Positions 1-11,007 are shown, counted from the stretch's first letter. The stretch is DNA of 64,000 nucleotides from Candidatus Thiodubiliella sp. (GCA_029237605.1 JAQRGB010000023.1:1-64000), one strand, 5' to 3'. The notes: a model not told the origin generated them from the letters alone. Numbers and translations are program-made.

Positions 1-31
1 CTCACAGAACGACATGGCTACGATCCGACTT
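1..31 (-). other. MGI reverse adapter remnant 1 (5' truncated)
   Basis: Reverse complement of the reverse-type MGI/BGI adapter, ending CGATCCGACTT. It sits at the window edge and replaces the upstream part of dapD. It also supplies the false TTG start used by the ORF track. Confidence 0.95.
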
Positions 32-645
32 GGTAAAAAATAATACGCCAATACCAGGTGGGTTTACACAATACTATGATAAAGTGCCTTCAAAGTTTGC
101 AAATATGTCTAAAGCAGATTTTAACGCTATGGGGGTGCGCATAGTACCACCGGCTAGTGTACGCCATGGTTCATTCATCGCTAGAGACACGGTACTTATG
201 CCGTCATACGTCAATATTGGGGCTTATGTTGATTCTGGAACTATGGTAGATACTTGGGCAACAGTAGGTTCTTGTGCGCAGATTGGTAAAAATGTACACT
301 TATCAGGTGGTGTTGGTATTGGCGGTGTTTTAGAACCATTACAAGCTAACCCAACCATTATTGAAAATAACTGTTTTATCGGTGCACGCTCAGAGATAGT
401 AGAAGGTGTAATTGTTGAAGAAGGAGCGGTAATTTCAATGGGTGTTTACATAGGACAATCTACTAAAATTTTCAATCGGGAGACTGGAGAAGTAACTTAT
501 GGTCGCATACCAGCAGGATCAGTTGTTGTATCTGGCAACAAGTCGGATCGTAGCCATGTCGTTCTGTGAGCCAAGGAGTTGTTATCAGGTGGATGCAAAA
601 ACTCGTTCTAAAGTAGGCATCAATGAGCTTTTAAGAGGCATTTAG
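32..645 (+). CDS. dapD: Tetrahydrodipicolinate N-succinyltransferase, 5' partial and adapter-interrupted
   Basis: DapD transfers succinyl from succinyl-CoA to tetrahydrodipicolinate in lysine and meso-diaminopimelate synthesis in the cytoplasm. The sequence shows the left-handed beta-helix hexapeptide region ([20 protein letters not shown], then [11 protein letters not shown] and [11 protein letters not shown]). The family is about 270 residues. Roughly the first 85 are missing at the left adapter. A second adapter at 540-590 cuts the gene after VVVSGN, and the true C-terminus ([18 protein letters not shown], stop at 643-645) continues in frame-broken form behind it. This is assembly damage, not a real pseudogene. 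The identity is certain; the N-terminus is unknown. Confidence 0.93.
540..590 (+). other. MGI reverse adapter 2 with barcode TTATCAGGT
   Basis: Complete 42-nt reverse adapter (540-581), followed by nine bases that match the barcode TTATCAGGTC seen intact in antisense at 62282-62291. It splits dapD. Confidence 0.96.
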
Positions 646-647
646 AC

Positions 648-1493
648 TCAATCTATAATAACAGATAACGCTATTCCAATAAAAATTACCATACCAAAAA
701 AATTATTGTGTAAAAAAGCTTGAAAGCAGGCTGTTTTTTCTCTATTTTTAATTAATTTTTGATGAAAAATTATTAAAAAAACACTCAAAATTATCGAAAT
801 ATCATAAAAAATACCTAAGTTAAAAATCTTCGAAACTTTAATTAATACTAATAATAGACAGACTTGTAACACACCAATGATTAATTTGTCGTATCTTGCA
901 AATAGAATTGCGGTGGACTTAACACCGATTTTTAAATCTTCTTCTCTGTCTGCCATTGCGTATATAGTGTCATATATCACCGTCCAGATAACAGTTGCCA
1001 GAAAAATCCACCATGAATCATTAGGTACAATACCTTTTGTTGCAGCAAATGCCATTGGTACACTCATGGCAAACGCTAAGCCTAATACAAGCTGTGGCAA
1101 ATATGTCCAACGCTTGGTGAATGGATATAACATTGCTAAAGCACCTGCAACGAAAGATAATTGTATAGTGAGTTTATTAGTAAGCAATACCAATGCCAGC
1201 GCAAGTATCATAATTACAACAAATAAAATCAAAGCTAACTTAGGGCTGACCTCACCTGAGACGATAGGACGATGTTGCGTACGCTCAACTAACTTATCAA
1301 TTTTCCTATCGGCATAATCATTAATAACGCAACCTGCGCTGCGTATTAAAATTGTACCAAGTACAAAGATAAATAGAGTTTTCATATCAGGAATGCCATC
1401 TGCTGCTAAAAATAATGCCCATAGCGTTGGCCATAGCAATAGGTAAATACCGATCGGCTTATCAAGGCGCATTAATCTAAAATAAGCATTCAT
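648..1493 (-). CDS. ubiA: 4-hydroxybenzoate polyprenyltransferase
   Basis: UbiA attaches the polyprenyl tail to 4-hydroxybenzoate in ubiquinone synthesis at the inner membrane. The 281-residue product has the two Asp-rich prenyl-diphosphate/Mg motifs: NDYADRKID around residues 58-66 and DREEDLKIG around 182-190. It is otherwise a chain of hydrophobic helices. Length is normal for the family. The ATG at 1493 begins MNAYFRLMRLDKPIG, the usual UbiA N-terminus. It ends three bases after the dapD stop on the other strand, so the two genes converge. It lies downstream of rluC in the same direction. Confidence 0.95.
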   Translation of the reverse strand: MNAYFRLMRLDKPIGIYLLLWPTLWALFLAADGIPDMKTLFIFVLGTILIRSAGCVINDYADRKIDKLVERTQHRPIVSGEVSPKLALILFVVIMILALALVLLTNKLTIQLSFVAGALAMLYPFTKRWTYLPQLVLGLAFAMSVPMAFAATKGIVPNDSWWIFLATVIWTVIYDTIYAMADREEDLKIGVKSTAILFARYDKLIIGVLQVCLLLVLIKVSKIFNLGIFYDISIILSVFLIIFHQKLIKNREKTACFQAFLHNNFFGMVIFIGIALSVIID

Positions 1494-1510
1494 ATTTTTT
1501 GCAAAAATTT

Positions 1511-1560
1511 AGGAGTTGACTCTCTACCTTGTCTTCCTAAGACCGCTTGGCCTCCGACTT
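1511..1560 (+). other. MGI adapter 3: reverse tail, barcode ACTCTCTACC, forward part
   Basis: AGGAGTTG (1511-1518), a full 10-nt barcode ACTCTCTACC (1519-1528), then the reverse complement of the forward adapter (1529-1560). This is the exact order of a ligated MGI adapter. It truncates the 3' end of rluC. Confidence 0.97.
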
Positions 1561-2413
1561 ACTTGGGTTGGTAAACTTTAGTTGATGTGCGTGTAAAAAT
1601 AAACGCCTCAAGCCTTGGGTATGTAACTTATGGTTAAATTCTCTGTCACCATATTTATCATCACACGCCAAAGGATGCTGAGCATATTGTGCATGCACAC
1701 GAATTTGATGCATACGCCCAGTTTCAATTAACACCTCAACTAAAGAGGCATTAATACCTTTAAAATTTTTTATCGGCTGAAAGTGGCTAAGTGCATCTTT
1801 ACCTTCAACATCAACCACGATACAGCGAGAATTTTGATACAATGGCGCATCAATGCTATGGCGTTTTTTAGACCATGTGCCTTTAACCAAGGCTGTATAG
1901 CGTTTTTCCATTTGGTGTTGAGCCAGTTGCTCATGCAGATTTTTTAATACGCTGCGTTTCTTAGCAATCAACAATAAACCTGAAGTAGCACGGTCAATAC
2001 GATGCACCAGTTCAATAGAAATTTTATATATTTCTCTTAAGGCCTCAATCATTCCAATATCAATGCCACTACCGCCATGTACCGCTAAACCATTTGGCTT
2101 ATTAATTACTAACAAACCCTTGTCTTCGTATAAAACACTATCGGTTAAAGTCGGATCGTAGCCATGTCGTTCTGTGAGCCCTCAGGAGTTTTTGTTGTTT
2201 TTGATTCAGATATACGTATTGGCGGTATGCGTACCACATCATTTAATTGCAGCTTGTACTCTGCTTTTTCCTACCTTTATTAACACGTACTTCGCCCTTG
2301 CGAATAACGCGATATATGTGCGATCTTGGTACATTTTTTAGATTCTTTAATAAAAAATTATCTAAGCGCTGTCCTGCAGAAAACTCATCGACTGTTTGAA
2401 AGCTAACTCTCAT
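1561..2413 (-). CDS. rluC: Ribosomal large subunit pseudouridine synthase, RluC type (broken by adapter and frameshift)
   Basis: RluC-type enzymes convert uridines to pseudouridine in 23S rRNA. Reading down from 2413, an S4 RNA-binding domain appears first ([39 protein letters not shown]). The catalytic RluA-family domain follows, with [16 protein letters not shown] holding the catalytic Asp, and GRMHQIRVH. Three lesions are visible: a missing A in an A5 run (2265-2269 on the plus strand), an adapter at 2148-2180, and loss of the C-terminus at 1511-1560. The start overlaps the tatD stop as ATGA, so the two are probably translationally coupled. RluC versus RluD cannot be settled by eye. Confidence 0.85.
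2148..2180 (+). other. MGI reverse adapter 4 (33 nt)
   Basis: First 33 bases of the reverse adapter (AAGTCGGATCG to GTGAGCC). It lies between the S4 and catalytic domains of rluC. Confidence 0.95.
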
Positions 2414-3180
2414 GCTAAAAACAATTGTTTAAAATTATTAGTAGTGATGTTAGCAATGGTTTTAATGCTTTGCGTATGAATATTAGCTATTTTTTCAACC
2501 ACATAATAGGTATAGGCAGGTGAGTTTGGCTTTCCACGATAAGGCGCAGGCGTTAGATAAGGTGAGTCAGTTTCCACCAAGATTCTATCCAATGGCACCT
2601 TTTTAACCACTTCACGCAACTCATTAGCATTCTTAAAAGTAATAATTCCTGAGAATGAAATATAAAAACCTAAGTCTAATGCCGCCTTAGCAGTGGCCCA
2701 ATCCTCGGAAAAACAATGCATAACACCTTTCTCTGCCCGCTCTTCTTGCATAATGGCAATAGTATCAAAACGTGCATTGCGAGTATGGACAATCATCGGC
2801 TTTCCAGACTGGTTAGAAGCAGCAATATGCCTCCTAAATCGCTCCCTCTGCCAGTCAGCTGTGTCTTTTTCAATATGGAAATAATCCAACCCTGTCTCAC
2901 CAATGGCGATAACATTATCGTCATCTGCTAACGCTAATAATTCTTCTACTGTAGGGTCTTTTCCATCTAAATCACAAGGGTGTACACCTACTGAGGCGTA
3001 AATTTGTGGATATTTCTTCGCCAAATAAAGCACATTATCAAAATGTTCTAGGTCAACACAAACACATAGAAACTCTTCGACTGATAATGTCTTAGCATGC
3101 GCTAATAGTCTTTCTATGCTACCACCAAAAGCCGATAAATCTACCCTATCAAGATGACAATGTGAATCAATAACTTTCAT
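2410..3180 (-). CDS. tatD: TatD family metal-dependent hydrolase/deoxyribonuclease
   Basis: TatD-like proteins are TIM-barrel metal-dependent nucleases implicated in DNA repair and degradation. All family signatures are present in the 256 residues: the metal-binding HCHLD near the N-terminus, [13 protein letters not shown] with the bridging Glu, MIVHTR, MHCFSE and [11 protein letters not shown] near the C-terminus. It is intact. Its stop overlaps the rluC start by ATGA, and an AsmA-like gene lies nine bases upstream, so it sits inside a minus-strand run from rsmG to ubiA. The precise substrate cannot be told from sequence. Confidence 0.93.
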   Translation of the reverse strand: MKVIDSHCHLDRVDLSAFGGSIERLLAHAKTLSVEEFLCVCVDLEHFDNVLYLAKKYPQIYASVGVHPCDLDGKDPTVEELLALADDDNVIAIGETGLDYFHIEKDTADWQRERFRRHIAASNQSGKPMIVHTRNARFDTIAIMQEERAEKGVMHCFSEDWATAKAALDLGFYISFSGIITFKNANELREVVKKVPLDRILVETDSPYLTPAPYRGKPNSPAYTYYVVEKIANIHTQSIKTIANITTNNFKQLFLA

Positions 3181-3188
3181 TATCTTTA

Positions 3189-3932
3189 TTAAAAACTAAA
3201 ATTTTTAAACAAATATTTTGCCTTATTTTTAAGTTTATCACCTTCTACACCGAGTTGCTGTTTAATTTTTCTACGCAAGTTGTATTTAATTTCTTTTTTA
3301 CTCATTTCAACACCCTTTTCTTCTAATACTTTTTTCAAATTATGTAGAATTTCTTTAACAATTTCTTTTCCAATTTCATCAACTCTAACACCTGAATTGC
3401 CGCCGAAATTACTAATGGAAATATTAGGAACTTTAAGTGTAGTTTTCAGCCACTTAGTATCTACTTTAAGGTTAATATTAATAACTTTAAAGTGCTTTAT
3501 TATTATACGTTCTTCGTTGATAATAACACCGTTAGACGAACTAGAATACTTTGACTGCACTTGATTCACATTATCAATAAATTTATTTAAATTCACATTG
3601 GAATCATTTTGCTCCAAGATGAATTCTAATCCATTAAAAACTAATTTATCAATAACAATCAAGTCGTCGTCAATATCACCTACTTTTAAAAAAATGATTT
3701 AAAGAAATAGTATTTTTATTCTTAGAATTAGATATATTTTTCACCTTAATAAAATCAATATTAATACTTTTTGCTAAAAAATTAGAACTAAATTGGCTGA
3801 CTGTAACTGGTGCTTTTAATAGTTCAGTAGCATACTGTTGAGTAATTTTTTTCCAATTGGATCAAATAAAATAATGATAGCTACTATTACAATAATAATT
3901 AATCCAAGCAATATATAAATTATCTTTTTCAT
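3189..3932 (-). CDS. AsmA-like single-span membrane protein, two frameshifts
   Basis: I do not recognise a precise family. The reconstructed product is about 245 residues. It opens with a short charged MKK and one long hydrophobic segment (YILLGLIIIVIVAIIILF), then a polar periplasmic part with beta-rich repeats (VSQFSSNFLAKSINIDFIKV, IDKLVFNGLEFIL) that resembles the N-terminal part of AsmA/DUF748 proteins. The C-terminal tail is very Lys-rich. Two single-base losses break the frame: an A7 run (plus-strand T7 at 3846-3852) and a T7 run (plus-strand A7 at 3688-3694). Adding one base to each gives one continuous frame from the ATG at 3932. It lies between rsmG and tatD. Confidence 0.6.
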
Positions 3933-3934
3933 AT

Positions 3935-4552
3935 TTATTTCCTTATTTCTAATAAGAACCGCTTATTCGAAACATTCGACACAGATAGTTGATGGATTTC
4001 TGTACCCTTAGGTAATGTTTCTTGCTTAACATTAGCACCCTTCATTAATAAATAACGCCCATTATCGCATAATAAATGCTGTGTTAATTTTAATGTTTTA
4101 TTCACTTCAGCAAATGCTCTGGAAGTAATCTGCCCAAAGCATTTACCAGATTCAAATGCTTCAACACGCTCATTTACTACTGATAATTTTTTAAGTACTA
4201 GTTGAGATTTTACAAACTGCATAAAATGACATTTCTTGCCAACTGCATCTAACACACTAACACAAAGATCTGGGCGCATAATGCTAATTACAATCCCTGG
4301 TAATCCTGCACCTGCTCCCACATCAAGTAAAGGTGATTTATCAATAAATGGCACAATAGACAAACTATCTAATAAATGTTTTTTAATGCCATCTTGCATT
4401 GTGCGGATCGCACTTAGGTTATAAGTTTTATTCCATTTAATTATCAATTCTAAATAATCAATTAGTTTTTTTGCCTGCGTATTGTCTAATTTAATGTCTG
4501 TTAGTTTAGCATCATCTATTAGATTTATTATTCTTTGTTCTTTAAAAATAAT
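3935..4552 (-). CDS. rsmG: 16S rRNA (guanine527-N7)-methyltransferase
   Basis: RsmG (GidB) methylates G527 of 16S rRNA using S-adenosylmethionine. The SAM-binding motif LLDVGAGAGLPGIV follows KWNKTYNLSAIR, both diagnostic. The ORF track starts at a TTG inside the protein, but the conserved N-terminus (FKEQRIINLIDDAKL, TDIKLDNTQAKKLIDYLE) reads upstream in the same frame with no ATG, GTG or other TTG. A TAGGAG sequence lies six bases before ATT ATT TTT AAA, so translation may begin at ATT near 4552 or 4549, or the start codon is lost. The gidA-gidB neighbourhood is conserved. Confidence 0.88.
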   Translation of the reverse strand: MIFKEQRIINLIDDAKLTDIKLDNTQAKKLIDYLELIIKWNKTYNLSAIRTMQDGIKKHLLDSLSIVPFIDKSPLLDVGAGAGLPGIVISIMRPDLCVSVLDAVGKKCHFMQFVKSQLVLKKLSVVNERVEAFESGKCFGQITSRAFAEVNKTLKLTQHLLCDNGRYLLMKGANVKQETLPKGTEIHQLSVSNVSNKRFLLEIRK

Positions 4553-5313
4553 AGTTAACTCCTAGAACAGAATTCTTGTCCTTATATTTTTTTAAAAATA
4601 AGCTGTAATTTTTAGTGAATTGTTTTTGCCATTCGTATGAAATTGACGATTCTCCTTCTTTAAAATTAAACTCAGTTGATACTAAAAAATTTCCTACAAT
4701 ATTTCTATGAATTATACTCAAACGAGATTGCGACGAAAATTCATTATTAGTTTGGTTTATTAAAGCTGATATCATAAAATACAAAAGGTCATTTTCATTA
4801 GAAAATAAAACTTTACCAATGCCAACAACAGCTGATGACTTGATTTTATCATTAATATTTTTTACCCCAAACTGCACTTCCCATGATATATTTTGATGAG
4901 GATAGTTTTTTAGATAATCATTTAATTTAATGATTTTTATAATATCTAATGAATGTAATTTAACTCTATTTTTTTATCATTGAATAGTGTAATTCTAGGA
5001 GTGACTAACTCAAAATTTTTAAGACTGTGTTCTCCTAATAAAGTATTATTGAAAATACTAAATTCACTATAAAGATTATTTTGATGCCATTTTTGCAATG
5101 CGCTACAAAAACTTGGATATATTTCATACTTCTCCAATTTAACTTGTTTACTAAGCCAGAAATATCTATCAGGAAACAAACATCTAGGGTGTTTATTCTT
5201 AAGTGATTTAGGTTTACCGTAAGACTCTTTTAATGCTTTTACTTCTTCTGTAATATTATTTTTGCCTTTTTTAGATAAATAAAAATATATTTCATATCAT
5301 TTAACAGTATTAT
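4542..5313 (-). pseudogene. Remnant of a DUF4105/Lnb-type periplasmic protein
   Basis: Two ORF-track fragments join into one decayed gene between mnmG and rsmG. The upper part keeps the motif HPRCLFPDRYFWL followed by PSFCSALQKW, which resembles the CRFPARY...WL segment at the start of DUF4105 proteins. The lower part looks like their beta-barrel-like C-terminal half. The expected middle (the Lnb hydrolase core) is absent, so there is a large internal deletion, and the N-terminus is cut at the mnmG stop. A missing A in an A7 run (plus T7 at 4969-4975) adds a frameshift. The family assignment is tentative. Confidence 0.5.
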
Positions 5314-5316
5314 AAT

Positions 5317-7179
5317 TCAAATACGTCTTTTTAAATAAACAAGCAAGATTGAGATTGAAGCCGGTGTTATACCTTGAATGCGGCTTGCTTGACCGATAGT
5401 TTCTGGACGATAGTCGCTAAGTTTTTGTATCACTTCATTTGACAGTGCTTTAATAGAGTTATAATCCATATCACTAGGTAAAACAGTGTCTTCGTTCTTG
5501 CGATATTTTTCAATTCTCCTTGGCTCACAGAACGACATGGCTACGATCCGACTTCATACTTAATCTGATTTTCCACAACTCCGATTAAAGTTGTATTAGT
5601 CAGAAAAGGCTGCCCAGATTCAATCTGACTTAAAATTCGATAATCCACTTTTGGTCGTTTTAATAATTCCAGCAATGAATATTCATGATTCAGTGTTTGG
5701 CCTAAAATCTCAGATGCCTGCGTATCATTAGCTTGAATCCAAGTGGATTTTAAACGCTTTTTTTCTTGCGCTGCTGCTTTATATTTAATTTGAAATGCTG
5801 TCCAACGCTCATCATCTACCAAACCTAATTCTCTACCCTTAGGCGTTAAGCGTTCATCAGCATTGTCTTCTCTCAATAACAAACGATATTCAGCACGCGA
5901 AGTAAACATACGGTAAGGCTCGTTTGTACCTTTAGTAATTAAATCATCTACCATCACGCCAATATAAGATTCATCACGTTTTGGTAGCCAAGCTTCTTTT
6001 CCTAATACAGCACACCCTGCGCTCACACCTGCTAACAATCCTTGTGCTGCTGCTTCTTCGTATCCAGTGGTGCCATTAATCTGTCCAGCAAAATAAGTCG
6101 GATCGTAGCCATGTCGTTCTGTGAGCCAAGGAGTTGTACAAAAGATCATACTCAATAGCATAACCAGGACGCACAATATTGGCATTTTCAAAACCTTTAA
6201 TTGAACGAATAAAATTTCGCTGTATTTCATATGGTAAAGAAGTAGAAACGCCATTTGGATAAACTTCATTCGTCATTAAGCCTTCTGGTTCAACAAAAAT
6301 CTGGTGTGTGTCGCGCTCGCTAAAACGTACAACTTTATCCTCAATCGAAGGGCAATATCTTGGGCCAATGCCTTTAATATTGCCTGTGTACATTGGAGAA
6401 TACTTTAAACTATCACGAATAAAATCATGCGTCTGTTCATTAGTATGTGCTATATAACAAGGAATTTGTTGTGGATGCTCACTTATCTTACCCATAAAAG
6501 AAAAAGTTGGTAATGGTGTATCATCTAGCTGTTTTTGCAACACACTAAAATCAATAGTACGCCCATCAAGCCTTGGCGGTGTGCCAGTTTTTAATCGACC
6601 AACACCTAGATCATAATTACGCAATGTCTTGGATAAAGCATTGGACGGTGCATCGCCAGCCCTTCCACCTTGAAAATTCTTTTGCCCAATATGAATAATA
6701 CCTCCTAAAAAAGTACCAGAAGTAAGAATTACCTTATCCGCGCTAAATGATAAACCCATTTGTGTTACCACTCCTTTAACCACATTATTCTTAATAATTA
6801 AGTCATCAACTTCTTGTTGAAAAAGTGATAAATTTTCCTGATTTTCTAATGCATAACGAATAGCTGCCTTATACATAACCCTATCTGCCTGAGCGCGTGT
6901 GGCACGTACTGCAGGGCCTTTTGATGCATTTAAAGTTCTAAATTGAATACCAGCCTGGTCAATAGCCCTAGCCATTATTCCTCCCATAGCATCAATTTCT
7001 TTAACTAAATGTCCTTTACCAATCCCACCAATAGCAGGATTACAGCTCATTTGCCCAAGTGTTTCAATATTATGTGTTATCAACAGTGTATTTACACCCA
7101 TACGTGCAAGCGCAAGCGACGCTTCGGTACCTGCGTGCCCACCGCCAATGACAATAACTGAATAATGTTGTGATTTCAT
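5317..7179 (-). CDS. mnmG: tRNA uridine 5-carboxymethylaminomethyl modification enzyme MnmG (two adapter breaks)
   Basis: MnmG (GidA) works with MnmE to modify the wobble uridine of several tRNAs, using FAD and NADH. The FAD-binding [18 protein letters not shown] lies at residues 8-25, and [23 protein letters not shown] follows. The C-terminal domain ends [27 protein letters not shown]. Adapters at 6095-6144 and 5516-5554 split the gene into three ORFs. About 18 residues are missing at the first break and a few at the second. The gene was probably intact in the organism. It lies upstream of rsmG, as in many Gammaproteobacteria, but with a remnant gene between them. Confidence 0.94.
5516..5554 (-). 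other. MGI reverse adapter 5 (39 nt, antisense)
   Basis: Antisense reverse adapter starting CTCCTTGGCTCACAG and ending GATCCGACTT. It interrupts the 3' third of mnmG. Confidence 0.95.
6095..6144 (+). other. MGI reverse adapter 6 with barcode TACAAAAG
   Basis: Full 42-nt reverse adapter followed by eight bases of the barcode TACAAAAGGA, which is complete at 59443-59452. It interrupts mnmG. Confidence 0.96.
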
Positions 7180-7186
7180 ATAATTA

Positions 7187-7216
7187 AAAAAGGCTCGTGT
7201 TGAACGAGCCTTTTTA
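7187..7216. terminator. Rho-independent terminator between fba and mnmG
   Basis: Perfect 8-bp stem AGGCTCGT / ACGAGCCT with a five-base loop, flanked by A-runs on the left and a T-run on the right. It can act in either direction. It lies 18 bases past the fba stop and just upstream of mnmG, so it probably ends the tkt-fba transcript. Confidence 0.85.
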
Positions 7217-7234
7217 TTAACCAGTCATTAAATT

Positions 7235-8296
7235 TTACTTGATTTGTGCATCTAACTCACCAGATAAATATCTTTTACTCATTGTATCTAATGAAGATAC
7301 TTTAATTTTGTCAGCGTTACCAGCAGAACCAAATGCTTCAAAACGTGCAGTACAAATATCAGCCATTGCATTAGTTGCATCCTTTAAGAATTTACGAGGA
7401 TCAAAGTTAGCTGGGTTCTCAATCAAGTGCTTACGGACAGCGCCAGTTGAAGCCATACGCAAATCAGTATCAATGTTAACCTTACGCACGCCATTCTTGA
7501 TGCCTTCTTGAATTTCACTTACTGGCACACCATAAGTTTGACCCATATCACCACCGTGAGAATTAATAATTTTTAACCAATCTTGTGGCACTGAAGAAGA
7601 GCCATGCATAACTAAATGTGTATTTGGTAAACATATGTGAATTTCTTTAATGCGATCAATGCGCAAAATTTCACCATCTGGCTCTTTGGTGAATTTATAA
7701 GCACCGTGTGAAGTACCAATAGCAATTGCTAAAGCATCAACATTAGTTTCTTTTACGAAATCAGAAGCTTCTTCAACTGAAGTCAATAGTAAATCAAGAT
7801 CTAACTTGCCTTCGGCGCCATGACCGTCTTCTTCACCCATCTCGCCAGTTTCAAGCGAACCTAAACAACCTAATTCACCTTCTACAGATATGCCACCTGC
7901 ATGTGCCATTTTAACAACCTCTTTAGTCACCGCAACATTGTATTCAAATGAAGAAGGTGTTTTGCAATCTGCTTCTAACGAACCATCCATCATTACTGAT
8001 GAAAAACCTGACTGAATTGAACGCAAACATACTGCTGGTTCGCTACCATGGTCTTGGTGCATTACTACTGGAATGTGTGGATACATTTCAATTGCCGCTG
8101 AAATTAAGTGACGTAAGAACGGCTCACCTGCATAACCTCTAGCGCCAGCAGAACCCTGCATAATTACTGGACTGTTTGTCTTGTTCGCAGCCTGCATAAT
8201 CGCATGCACCTGTTCCATGTTATTAACGTTAAATGCCGGCATACCATAACCATTTTCTGCCGCATGGTCTAATAATTCCCTTAATGAAATTAACAT
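7235..8296 (-). CDS. fba: Fructose-bisphosphate aldolase class II
   Basis: Zn-dependent aldolase that joins or splits dihydroxyacetone phosphate and glyceraldehyde 3-phosphate. It also makes sedoheptulose bisphosphate in the Calvin cycle. The product is intact at 353 residues. Visible motifs are [11 protein letters not shown] with metal and catalytic residues around 80-83, [35 protein letters not shown] and [11 protein letters not shown]. The long form with the extended EDGHG insert matches the Calvin-cycle type. AAAGGAG precedes the ATG at 8296. It is the last gene of the tkt-gap-pgk-pyk-fba run and is followed by a strong hairpin. Confidence 0.96.
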   Translation of the reverse strand: MLISLRELLDHAAENGYGMPAFNVNNMEQVHAIMQAANKTNSPVIMQGSAGARGYAGEPFLRHLISAAIEMYPHIPVVMHQDHGSEPAVCLRSIQSGFSSVMMDGSLEADCKTPSSFEYNVAVTKEVVKMAHAGGISVEGELGCLGSLETGEMGEEDGHGAEGKLDLDLLLTSVEEASDFVKETNVDALAIAIGTSHGAYKFTKEPDGEILRIDRIKEIHICLPNTHLVMHGSSSVPQDWLKIINSHGGDMGQTYGVPVSEIQEGIKNGVRKVNIDTDLRMASTGAVRKHLIENPANFDPRKFLKDATNAMADICTARFEAFGSAGNADKIKVSSLDTMSKRYLSGELDAQIK

Positions 8297-8386
8297 ATTT
8301 TTACTCCTTTTTTACTTAAATTTAATATTATCTGTTTATTTAAAAAAAACATATTTTTTGTTATTTTAGCTTGTTAACTTTAGTAT

Positions 8387-9847
8387 TTAATATTGTTCAT
8401 CATTATCAACACAAAGAATTTTCATTAGGTTAGTGCCGCCTGATCCTCCTTTATACATGCCTTTAGTTAATATCACTAAATCTCCATTTTCTACAATATC
8501 TTTATTTTTTAACACTTGAATTACTCTAGCATTGACCTTGCCCCAATCTAAACTAGACATATCCTTAATACCACAAGGATAAACGCCACGATAAAGTGTA
8601 GTTTTACGCAAAGTAACGATGTTATCACTCATTGCATAAATTGATATATTAGAACTCATACGTGACATCCACAATGATGTTTTACCACTCTCGGTAAGCG
8701 CTGCAATTACTTTAACACCTAAATGATTCGCCGCATACATTGTGCTCATAGCAATAGTTTCATCAATATGTGTAAAATCTTTATATAGACGATGTTGTGA
8801 GTTTTTTACAATTGGATTCTTCTCTGCCTCTATACAAACATCGCTCATAGTCTTCACTGCGTTTTCTGGGTAATCACCTGCAGCTGTTTCAGCAGATAAC
8901 ATCACTGCATCTGTACCATCTAATACTGCATTTGCTACATCAAACACTTCTGCTCGTGTTGGAATTGGATTATTAATCATTGATTCCAACATTTGTGTTG
9001 CGGTAATTACAATACGGTCATTTGATCTAGCTAATTTAATTAAACGCTTTTGCTGTGCTGGTAATTGCGGATCGCCAATTTCAACGCCCAAATCACCACG
9101 CGCAACCATAATACCAGCAGACTCTTTTATAATGTCTTTAATAGTTACATCTACTAAAGATTCAGCACGTTCAATCTTTGAAATAACACCAGCTTCAGAT
9201 CCAGCTGCTTGCAATAATTTCTTGGTAAGGCGTACGTCATCACCATTTACTGGAAATGAAAGCGCAACATAATCTGCCTTTGCCTTGGCAGCAGTTATAA
9301 TATCTTTTTTATCTTTTTCAGTCAATGCGCCAGCGGATAAGCCACCACCACGAAGATTGATCCCTTTTTTATCTGATAATATACCACCTTGTGTTACCAT
9401 AGTGTTAATTTTATTACCTTTAATATCGGTAACTTCTAAAATAACCTTGCCATCATCAAGTAATAAAATATTACCAACTTTTACCTCTTGTGGCAATGTT
9501 TTATAAGATATACCAACAGCATTTTTATAACCAGATACTTCATCCATATCTGCATCAAGTGCAAATTTATCACCGATATTTAACTTGATTTTTGCTCCAT
9601 CTTTAAAACTAGCAATACGAATCTTTGGCCCTTGTAAATCCATCAAAACACCAATATAAGTATTGTTATTATGTGCCCAATTACGCACAGACTTCACTCT
9701 ACATAAGTGCTCTTCTTCATTGCCGTGAGAGAAATTAATACGAACAACATTGACGCCAGCTACTAGAATGCTTTCTAATACGCCTGGCTTATCTGTTGCT
9801 GGGCCAAGTGTTGCTAATATTTTAGTTCTTCTTAACAAGCTCCTCAT
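8387..9847 (-). CDS. pyk: Pyruvate kinase
   Basis: Converts phosphoenolpyruvate and ADP to pyruvate and ATP. The 486-residue protein is complete. It starts [20 protein letters not shown] and keeps NFSHG, the active-site [19 protein letters not shown] (the catalytic Lys in the ISKIE motif), [11 protein letters not shown] and TATQMLESM, plus a C-terminal allosteric domain. Its ATG overlaps the pgk stop as ATGA, which points to translational coupling. In an autotroph this step drains fixed carbon from 3-phosphoglycerate towards pyruvate. Confidence 0.96.
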   Translation of the reverse strand: MRSLLRRTKILATLGPATDKPGVLESILVAGVNVVRINFSHGNEEEHLCRVKSVRNWAHNNNTYIGVLMDLQGPKIRIASFKDGAKIKLNIGDKFALDADMDEVSGYKNAVGISYKTLPQEVKVGNILLLDDGKVILEVTDIKGNKINTMVTQGGILSDKKGINLRGGGLSAGALTEKDKKDIITAAKAKADYVALSFPVNGDDVRLTKKLLQAAGSEAGVISKIERAESLVDVTIKDIIKESAGIMVARGDLGVEIGDPQLPAQQKRLIKLARSNDRIVITATQMLESMINNPIPTRAEVFDVANAVLDGTDAVMLSAETAAGDYPENAVKTMSDVCIEAEKNPIVKNSQHRLYKDFTHIDETIAMSTMYAANHLGVKVIAALTESGKTSLWMSRMSSNISIYAMSDNIVTLRKTTLYRGVYPCGIKDMSSLDWGKVNARVIQVLKNKDIVENGDLVILTKGMYKGGSGGTNLMKILCVDNDEQY

Positions 9848-11007
9848 TCTGTTGCTCTTTGTTCTAAAATTTCAACTGCAGGCAAAATTTTGCCCTCTAA
9901 GAATTCTAGAAATGCACCACCACCAGTAGAAATATAGCTTATCTTATCTTCAATGTTATATTTATCGACCGCTGCTAGAGTATCGCCACCACCTGCAATT
10001 GAAAATGCTGAACTTTCTGCAATTGCCATTGATAATTCTTTAGTACCTTGGTCAAATTGATCAAATTCAAACACGCCAACAGGACCATTCCAAATAATTG
10101 TATTTGCGTTATTTATTATTTCGACTAATTCTTTTATGGAATTTGGACCAATATCAAAAATCATATCATCATCATCAACAGATGAACTATTTTTGGTTTT
10201 TGCTATGGTTGTTTCTGAGAATTCTTTGCCACAAACTACATCGTTTGGCACAGGAATTTCACAAGTTTCCATTAGTTTTTTAGCTGTTGGAATTAAATCA
10301 TTTTCACACAGTGATCGTCCAATATTATGGCCTTGCGCAGCAATAAAAGTATTAGCAATGCCGCCCCCAACAATTAATTGGTCAACAATCTTGGATAAAG
10401 ACCCTAACACTATCAATTTTGTTGATACCTTGGAACCACCGACAATCGCAACCATTGGGCGCGCAGGATTATCTAGTGCCTTGCCTAATGCTTCAAGTTC
10501 ACCTGATAATAATGGACCAGAGCAAGCAATTGGTGCGTATTTAGCCACGCCATGTGTTGAGGCTTGTGCGCGATGTGCTGTACCAAATGCATCCATCACA
10601 AAAATATCACACATTGCTGCCATACGTTTAGATAGCGTATCATCATTCGCCATTTCACCCACATTAAAACGCACATTTTCGCACAGTATAACCTCGCCAT
10701 CATTCATCTCAATACCATCTAACCACTTTGTAGCTAAATGCACTGTAGTGTTTAGCAAAACACTTAAACGATCGGCAACTGGCTGTAAAGTAAATTCATT
10801 ACTTGCCTTACCTTCTGTAGGACGGCCACGATGTGACATTAACATTACTTTAGCGCCTTGTTTTATTGCCATTTCAATAGTTGGTAGTGACGCTTTAATA
10901 CGCTTATCACTAGTAACAACACCGTCTTTAATTGGTACGTTAAAATCCTGGCGAATTAATACTCTTTTTGAACTTAAGTCTAAGTCTGATAAATTTATAA
11001 CTGACAT
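9844..11007 (-). CDS. pgk: Phosphoglycerate kinase
   Basis: Phosphorylates 3-phosphoglycerate in the Calvin cycle direction. The 387-residue product is complete. It carries [11 protein letters not shown] near the N-terminus, [11 protein letters not shown], the nucleotide-binding [10 protein letters not shown], the GPVGVFEFD segment and the C-terminal [12 protein letters not shown] and [15 protein letters not shown]. It overlaps pyk by four bases and follows gap after about 120 bases. Antisense ORFs in the track (for example 10136-11020) are shadows of this gene. Confidence 0.97.
   Translation of the reverse strand: MSVINLSDLDLSSKRVLIRQDFNVPIKDGVVTSDKRIKASLPTIEMAIKQGAKVMLMSHRGRPTEGKASNEFTLQPVADRLSVLLNTTVHLATKWLDGIEMNDGEVILCENVRFNVGEMANDDTLSKRMAAMCDIFVMDAFGTAHRAQASTHGVAKYAPIACSGPLLSGELEALGKALDNPARPMVAIVGGSKVSTKLIVLGSLSKIVDQLIVGGGIANTFIAAQGHNIGRSLCENDLIPTAKKLMETCEIPVPNDVVCGKEFSETTIAKTKNSSSVDDDDMIFDIGPNSIKELVEIINNANTIIWNGPVGVFEFDQFDQGTKELSMAIAESSAFSIAGGGDTLAAVDKYNIEDKISYISTGGGAFLEFLEGKILPAVEILEQRATE

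Noticed and set aside
877-1317. 146-codon plus-strand ORF
   Set aside because: Shadow of ubiA.
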